DNA of 8,515 nt, taken from Paracoccaceae bacterium (GTDB taxonomy: Bacteria > Pseudomonadota > Alphaproteobacteria > Rhodobacterales > Rhodobacteraceae). Below the pieces are notes generated by a model. It ran no database searches, had not been told where the DNA came from, and saw only the letters and a program-made list of their open reading frames with translations. Below, piece after piece: positions 5,574-8,515 of this stretch. The stretch covers positions 1 to 8,515 of the forward strand of contig SKMI01000261.1 of the NCBI GenBank assembly GCA_007121115.1, written 5' to 3'. Both the position numbers and the translations under genes were made by a program. The stretch's first letter is position 1. Every line of letters starts with the position of its first letter.

Positions 5574-5614
5574 GGCCCCCCGCGCGCGCGCGCGCCAGGG
5601 TGCGCGGGGGCGCC
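5574..5614. terminator. GC hairpin between convergent genes, likely bidirectional terminator
   Basis: CCCCCGCGC (5577-5585) pairs perfectly with GCGCGGGGG (5602-5610), and the stem extends through GGC (5574-5576) with GCC (5612-5614) past a one-base bulge (5611). It fills most of the 77-base gap between the stops of two convergent genes, where a shared terminator is expected. Neither side has a T run, so it may act with Rho or mainly protect 3' ends. Confidence 0.55.
5581..5595. repeat. Alternating CG run
   Basis: Fifteen bases of strict C/G alternation (seven CG units plus C) lie inside the convergent-gene hairpin. Alternating CG is the sequence most prone to left-handed Z-DNA under negative supercoiling. 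It is also a slippage-prone simple repeat. Confidence 0.8.
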
Positions 5615-5635
5615 TCTTGACAGCGTGGCTTGCGC

Positions 5636-7132
5636 TCAGATGTCGAACTTCACCCCTTGCGCCAGCGGCAACTCGGCGGAGTAGTTGATGGTATTGGTCG
5701 CCCGGCGCATGTAGCCCTTCCACGCGTCCGAGCCGCTTTCGCGCCCGCCGCCGGTTTCCTTTTCGCCACCGAAGGCGCCGCCGATTTCGGCGCCCGAGGG
5801 CCCGATGTTCACGTTGATGATCCCGCAATCGGCGCCAGCAGCCGAGAGGTAGTATTCCGCCTCGCGCAGATCGAGGGTGAAGATGCAGGCCGACAGCCCC
5901 TGCGGCACGCCGTTCTGCATGGCGATGGCATCTTCCAGCGCCTCGTATCCCATCACATAGAGGATCGGCGCAAAGGTCTCGGTCCGCACGATCTCGGTCT
6001 GCGCGGGCATTTCCACGATGGCGGGGCTGACATAGGCGCCGCCCGCCACCCCTTCGACCGCCTCGCCGCCATGCACCGTGCCGCCGTCGGCGCGCGCCGT
6101 CTCCAGCGCGGCCAGCATCCGGTCGCGGGCGCTCGCGTCGGTGATGGGGCCGACCAGCGTGCCGGGGGCGCGCGGATCGCCGATGGGCAGGGTCGCATAG
6201 GCCTTCTTCAGCCGCGCCACCAGTTCGCCGCGGATGCTGTCATGCGCGATCACCCGGCGCAGCGAGGTGCAGCGCTGCCCGCAGGTCCCAACGGCCGAGA
6301 ATACGATGGCGCGGACCGCCATGTCCAGATCGGCCGAGGGCGCGACGATCATCGCGTTGTTCCCGCCCAGCTCCAGGATGCAGCGCCCGAAGCGTTCGGC
6401 CACCTTCGGCCCCACCTTGCGCCCCATGGCGGTCGACCCGGTTGCGGACACGATGGCGACGCCCGGATGCTCCACCAGCGCCGCCCCCTGTTCCGCGCCG
6501 CCGATGACCAGTTGTACCAGCCCATCGGGCGCGTCATCGCCGAAACGCGCGAGTGCCCGGTCCAGGATCTTCATGCAGGTCATCGCCGTCAGCGCCGATT
6601 TCTCGGACGGTTTCCAGATCACCGGGTTGCCGCACACCAGCGCAATCGCCGTGTTCCAGGACCAGACGGCAACGGGAAAGTTGAAGGCGGTGATCACGCC
6701 GCAGGGACCCATCGGATGCCAGGTCTCCATCATCCGGTGACCGGGGCGTTCGGAGGCAATGGTCTTGCCGTAAAGCTGGCGCGACAGCCCCACGGCGAAG
6801 TCGCAGATGTCGATCATCTCCTGCACTTCGCCGAGCCCTTCGGAGGTGATCTTGCCCGCCTCCAGCGTGACCACGGCGCCGAGTTCGTCCTTGGCCGCGC
6901 GCAACTCCTCGCCCAGCAGGCGCACCAACTCGCCCCGCCGGGGCGCGGGCAGGTCGCGCCATTTCAGGAACGCGGCGTGCGAGCGGGCCACGATGGTGTC
7001 CATCTCCCCCGCCGGGGTCACCGCCACCCGCGCCACCTCGACCCCGTCGATGGGCGAATGGATGGGCAGCGTGCCGCCCGTCAGTTGCGCCGCGTCCAGC
7101 CCGGCGGCTCTAAGAACCTCTGCATGGGTCAT
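5636..7132 (-). CDS. amaB: ALDH7-family aldehyde dehydrogenase (L-piperideine-6-carboxylate / aminoadipate semialdehyde type)
   Basis: The product is a 498-residue NAD(P)-dependent aldehyde dehydrogenase of normal length. The catalytic set is complete: Asn151 (TAFNFPVA), Glu254 (LELGGNN) and nucleophile Cys288 (GQRCTS), with Glu and Cys 34 residues apart as usual. WKPSEK (173-178) and GSTAMG (232-237) are the coenzyme motifs. The C-terminal block FGGEKETGGGRESGSDAWK (454-472) followed by YMRR and TINYS is the signature of the ALDH7/antiquitin family, which oxidises alpha-aminoadipate semialdehyde (in equilibrium with piperideine-6-carboxylate) to 2-aminoadipate in lysine catabolism. ATG 7132 overlaps the stop of the upstream acyltransferase-like gene (ATGA) and has AAGGAG 8 nt upstream. 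It is the last gene of a minus-strand operon. Substrate is inferred from family; no lysine-pathway gene is certain in this window. Confidence 0.9.
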   Translation of the reverse strand: MTHAEVLRAAGLDAAQLTGGTLPIHSPIDGVEVARVAVTPAGEMDTIVARSHAAFLKWRDLPAPRRGELVRLLGEELRAAKDELGAVVTLEAGKITSEGLGEVQEMIDICDFAVGLSRQLYGKTIASERPGHRMMETWHPMGPCGVITAFNFPVAVWSWNTAIALVCGNPVIWKPSEKSALTAMTCMKILDRALARFGDDAPDGLVQLVIGGAEQGAALVEHPGVAIVSATGSTAMGRKVGPKVAERFGRCILELGGNNAMIVAPSADLDMAVRAIVFSAVGTCGQRCTSLRRVIAHDSIRGELVARLKKAYATLPIGDPRAPGTLVGPITDASARDRMLAALETARADGGTVHGGEAVEGVAGGAYVSPAIVEMPAQTEIVRTETFAPILYVMGYEALEDAIAMQNGVPQGLSACIFTLDLREAEYYLSAAGADCGIINVNIGPSGAEIGGAFGGEKETGGGRESGSDAWKGYMRRATNTINYSAELPLAQGVKFDI

Positions 7133-8184
7133 GTCGATATCTCCTTTTCGGTTGCGCCCGTGACCATTCCGCGCTGCTCGGCCAGTCCCATAGAGACCAG
7201 CATCGGCGTGGCGTCCTGCCGGGCCTTGAAGTCATCCTTCGATCCCATTCCGGCCCAGCCGGTCAGGATCAGCGATTGCGCCACCGCGCCACCCAACGTG
7301 GTGCCGGGGCCGGTGACGATGAACAGATCGGGCGCGAATTCCCGCGCCGCCGTGCGGATGGCGGCGGTGAAGTCGTAGGCTTCGGTGACCTGATGGCCAA
7401 GCGTATAATCCCAGAGCGCCTGCGGGTCGGACCCGTGCGGCCACCAGACCGCGCCCCGCCCGTCGACCAGCGGCAGGCGCGGCTGGCCGAAAAGTGCGGG
7501 CGAAAGCTTCGCGCGCCCGCGCTCGGCCACCGGCGCCTGCAGATCGGTGTGAAACGCCGCATGGTTGCCCAGCCGCAGCGGGAACCGCCCCTCCACGGGC
7601 GGCGCCTCCGCCTCGAAGGCCGCCAGCCCGGCGTCATTGCCCGCCAGAACCAGCATCCCGCCCAGATCGATGGACAGCGCCAGCCGGTGGCATTCCCGCG
7701 CGTCGATCTCCGCCACCTGCGCCAGCAGTTCGGCCTTGCGCACGGGGTCCGGGCGCCACTCCGCGCCCATATGCGGATAGACCAGCTGCCCGCCGATCAG
7801 CGCGTCATGCATCAACCGGCCCATGGTGTTGACCACCATGAACCCATCCTCAGGGCTTAGCGCCCCCGCGCAGCCCAGCGCCGTATACCAGCCCATGGAG
7901 TTGCCGGTGACGGCGACCACTCGCACCGCCTCCCCGTCGATGGCCAGAAAATCCCGCAATGAGGCCGCATAGATCAGCGCCGAGGCATTGTCCCCGCGCG
8001 TATGCACCGCCCCCGAAAACCGCGTCGCCCCATCCAGCGCCGAAAGCGTCTCCTGCCCCTCCGCCGTGCGCATCGCATCAAACCGCGCCAGCAGCTCCGC
8101 ATCCGGAAAATGCCGCCCCAGCGTGCCCAGCTCCGCCTTGTTATAAGTCCCCCGTCCGGGGCAGATCACCACCGCCGTTTTCAT
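7129..8184 (-). CDS. FabD-fold acyltransferase homologue with altered active site
   Basis: The product is a 351-residue protein related to malonyl-CoA:ACP transacylase. The nucleophile elbow GNSMG (94-98) gives Ser96, and the base is probably His212 in NHAAFHTDL, so the Ser/His pair is present. GPGTTLGG (292-299) matches the late TGPG/VGPG motif of the family. Two key positions differ from E. coli FabD by ungapped alignment: the PGQGSQ motif reads PGRGTY (Gln11 to Arg11), and the residue 25 after the nucleophile, Arg117 in FabD, which binds the malonyl carboxylate, is Met121 (NTMGRLM). Malonyl specificity is thus doubtful; Arg123 might substitute. ATG 8184 has GGGGGG 6 nt upstream as a poor ribosome site. 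It follows the E1-like gene by 97 nt and overlaps the ALDH start by 4 nt. Its acyl substrate and acceptor are unknown, and I do not recognise a named gene. Confidence 0.82.
   Translation of the reverse strand: MKTAVVICPGRGTYNKAELGTLGRHFPDAELLARFDAMRTAEGQETLSALDGATRFSGAVHTRGDNASALIYAASLRDFLAIDGEAVRVVAVTGNSMGWYTALGCAGALSPEDGFMVVNTMGRLMHDALIGGQLVYPHMGAEWRPDPVRKAELLAQVAEIDARECHRLALSIDLGGMLVLAGNDAGLAAFEAEAPPVEGRFPLRLGNHAAFHTDLQAPVAERGRAKLSPALFGQPRLPLVDGRGAVWWPHGSDPQALWDYTLGHQVTEAYDFTAAIRTAAREFAPDLFIVTGPGTTLGGAVAQSLILTGWAGMGSKDDFKARQDATPMLVSMGLAEQRGMVTGATEKEIST
7141..7146 (-). promoter_or_regulatory. Strong Shine-Dalgarno of ALDH gene inside upstream gene
   Basis: On the minus strand AAGGAG lies 8 nt before the ALDH start at 7132, inside the last codons of the acyltransferase-like gene. 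Together with the ATGA stop/start overlap, it fixes the ALDH start and indicates translational coupling of the two genes. Confidence 0.75.
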
Positions 8185-8210
8185 GAGCAGCCCCCCAAAC
8201 GGACCGCGTC

Positions 8211-8264
8211 AGCGGACCGGCCCGCGCCCGGGGTTCCGTTCGCACGCCGGGCGCGGGCACCGCT
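8211..8264 (-). other. Large GC hairpin in intercistronic gap of minus-strand operon
   Basis: A perfect 12-bp stem is formed by GCCCGCGCCCGG (8220-8231) and CCGGGCGCGGGC (8247-8258) around a 15-nt loop. It is extended, across a small internal loop, by AGCGG (8211-8215) with CCGCT (8260-8264). It lies in the 97-nt gap between the E1-like gene and the acyltransferase-like gene. No T run follows on the minus strand. It could be a Rho-type or partial terminator, an mRNA-processing or stability element that uncouples the two genes, or a true transcription-unit boundary. Confidence 0.6.
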
Positions 8265-8281
8265 GAACAGGCGCACAACGC

Positions 8282-8515
8282 TCATCCCTGACGCTCCATC
8301 AACCCGCGCGCCGCCGCCACGACCCCCTCGGCCGACGGCATCGTCGCGGCATAGGCCGGGCCAGTGGCGATGAAACTGTCCTCGGCCGTCAACCGCGCGA
8401 AGGGCACATCCAGATACTCCGCGCCCCAGGCCATCAGCGCCTCGGCCACCCCGCCCGAACGCCTTGTCTCGTCCACGAAAAGCACACGCCCCACCCCCTC
8501 CAGCGCCGCCGCCAG
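8282..8515 (-). CDS. TPP-dependent E1beta/transketolase-like C-terminal fragment (partial)
   Basis: The last 77 codons of a gene enter from the right edge; the frame is open to base 8515 and stops at TGA 8284-8282. The fragment reads through VLFVDETRRSGGVAEALMAW, then LDVPFARLTAEDSFIATG and the end MPSAEGVVAAARGL. This matches the transketolase C-terminal domain found in E1beta subunits of 2-oxoacid dehydrogenases and in fused E1 proteins: a VDE..R.GG strand/helix start, a conserved Asp-Ser-Phe-Ile stretch, and a final helix after PSAE. That domain binds regulatory ligands or partner subunits rather than the TPP itself. The catalytic parts are outside the window, so neither the 2-oxo acid substrate nor whether it is an E1beta or a fused E1 can be told. 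The acyltransferase-like gene follows on the same strand. Confidence 0.75.
   Translation of the reverse strand: MAAALEGVGRVLFVDETRRSGGVAEALMAWGAEYLDVPFARLTAEDSFIATGPAYAATMPSAEGVVAAARGLMERQG

Noticed and set aside
5630..7378. 582-codon open frame on the plus strand, antisense to the ALDH gene
   Set aside because: It lies opposite a full-length ALDH7 gene with all catalytic motifs. Its translation is rich in Arg, His, Pro and Gly with no domain, typical of antisense frames in GC-rich DNA.
8200..8219. Direct repeat CGGACCG (8200-8206 and 8213-8219)
   Set aside because: A seven-base repeat in GC-rich DNA is expected by chance, and no array or third copy is present.

Overview
The window is GC-rich chromosomal DNA with dense, tightly spaced genes. 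The protein sequences look alphaproteobacterial, most like Rhodobacterales (Paracoccus/Rhodobacter/Roseobacter relatives). This placement rests on the Pnp C-terminus, the LysR regulator and the overall gene style, and no database was searched. I see no mobile element, CRISPR array, tRNA or rRNA, and no obvious sign of recent transfer.

Layout from left to right. (1) The 3' end of pnp (+) closes with a strong hairpin terminator. (2) A 241-base gap rich in inverted repeats leads to a secreted class I cytochrome c (+), which ends at a textbook intrinsic terminator. (3) A LysR-type regulator (-) runs convergently towards that terminator and divergently from the next operon. (4) A four-gene plus-strand operon, with gaps of 4, 13 and 10 nt, encodes an S49 (SppA-like) peptidase, a 60-residue membrane/zinc-ribbon miniprotein, a CaCA-family cation/Ca2+ exchanger, and a pteridine-reductase-like SDR enzyme. 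(5) A GAF-fold free methionine-R-sulfoxide reductase (+) follows after 132 nt, probably as its own transcription unit. (6) A GC hairpin containing an alternating CG run separates it from a minus-strand operon entering from the right. That operon reads, in transcription order: the C-terminal end of a TPP-dependent E1beta/transketolase-like protein (cut by the window edge), a FabD-fold acyltransferase homologue with altered active-site positions, and an ALDH7-family aldehyde dehydrogenase (L-piperideine-6-carboxylate / alpha-aminoadipate semialdehyde dehydrogenase type). The acyltransferase stop and the ALDH start overlap as ATGA.

Most of the window is ordinary housekeeping. The least explained part is the right-hand operon. 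It pairs a lysine-catabolism-type aldehyde dehydrogenase with an E1-like protein and an acyltransferase-fold protein. The latter keeps the Ser/His pair but, by my ungapped alignment, lacks the arginine that holds the malonyl carboxylate in FabD and the glutamine of the oxyanion motif. Its substrate and role are unknown to me. The second point of interest is the S49 peptidase with no visible export signal, coupled to a membrane-anchored zinc-ribbon miniprotein.
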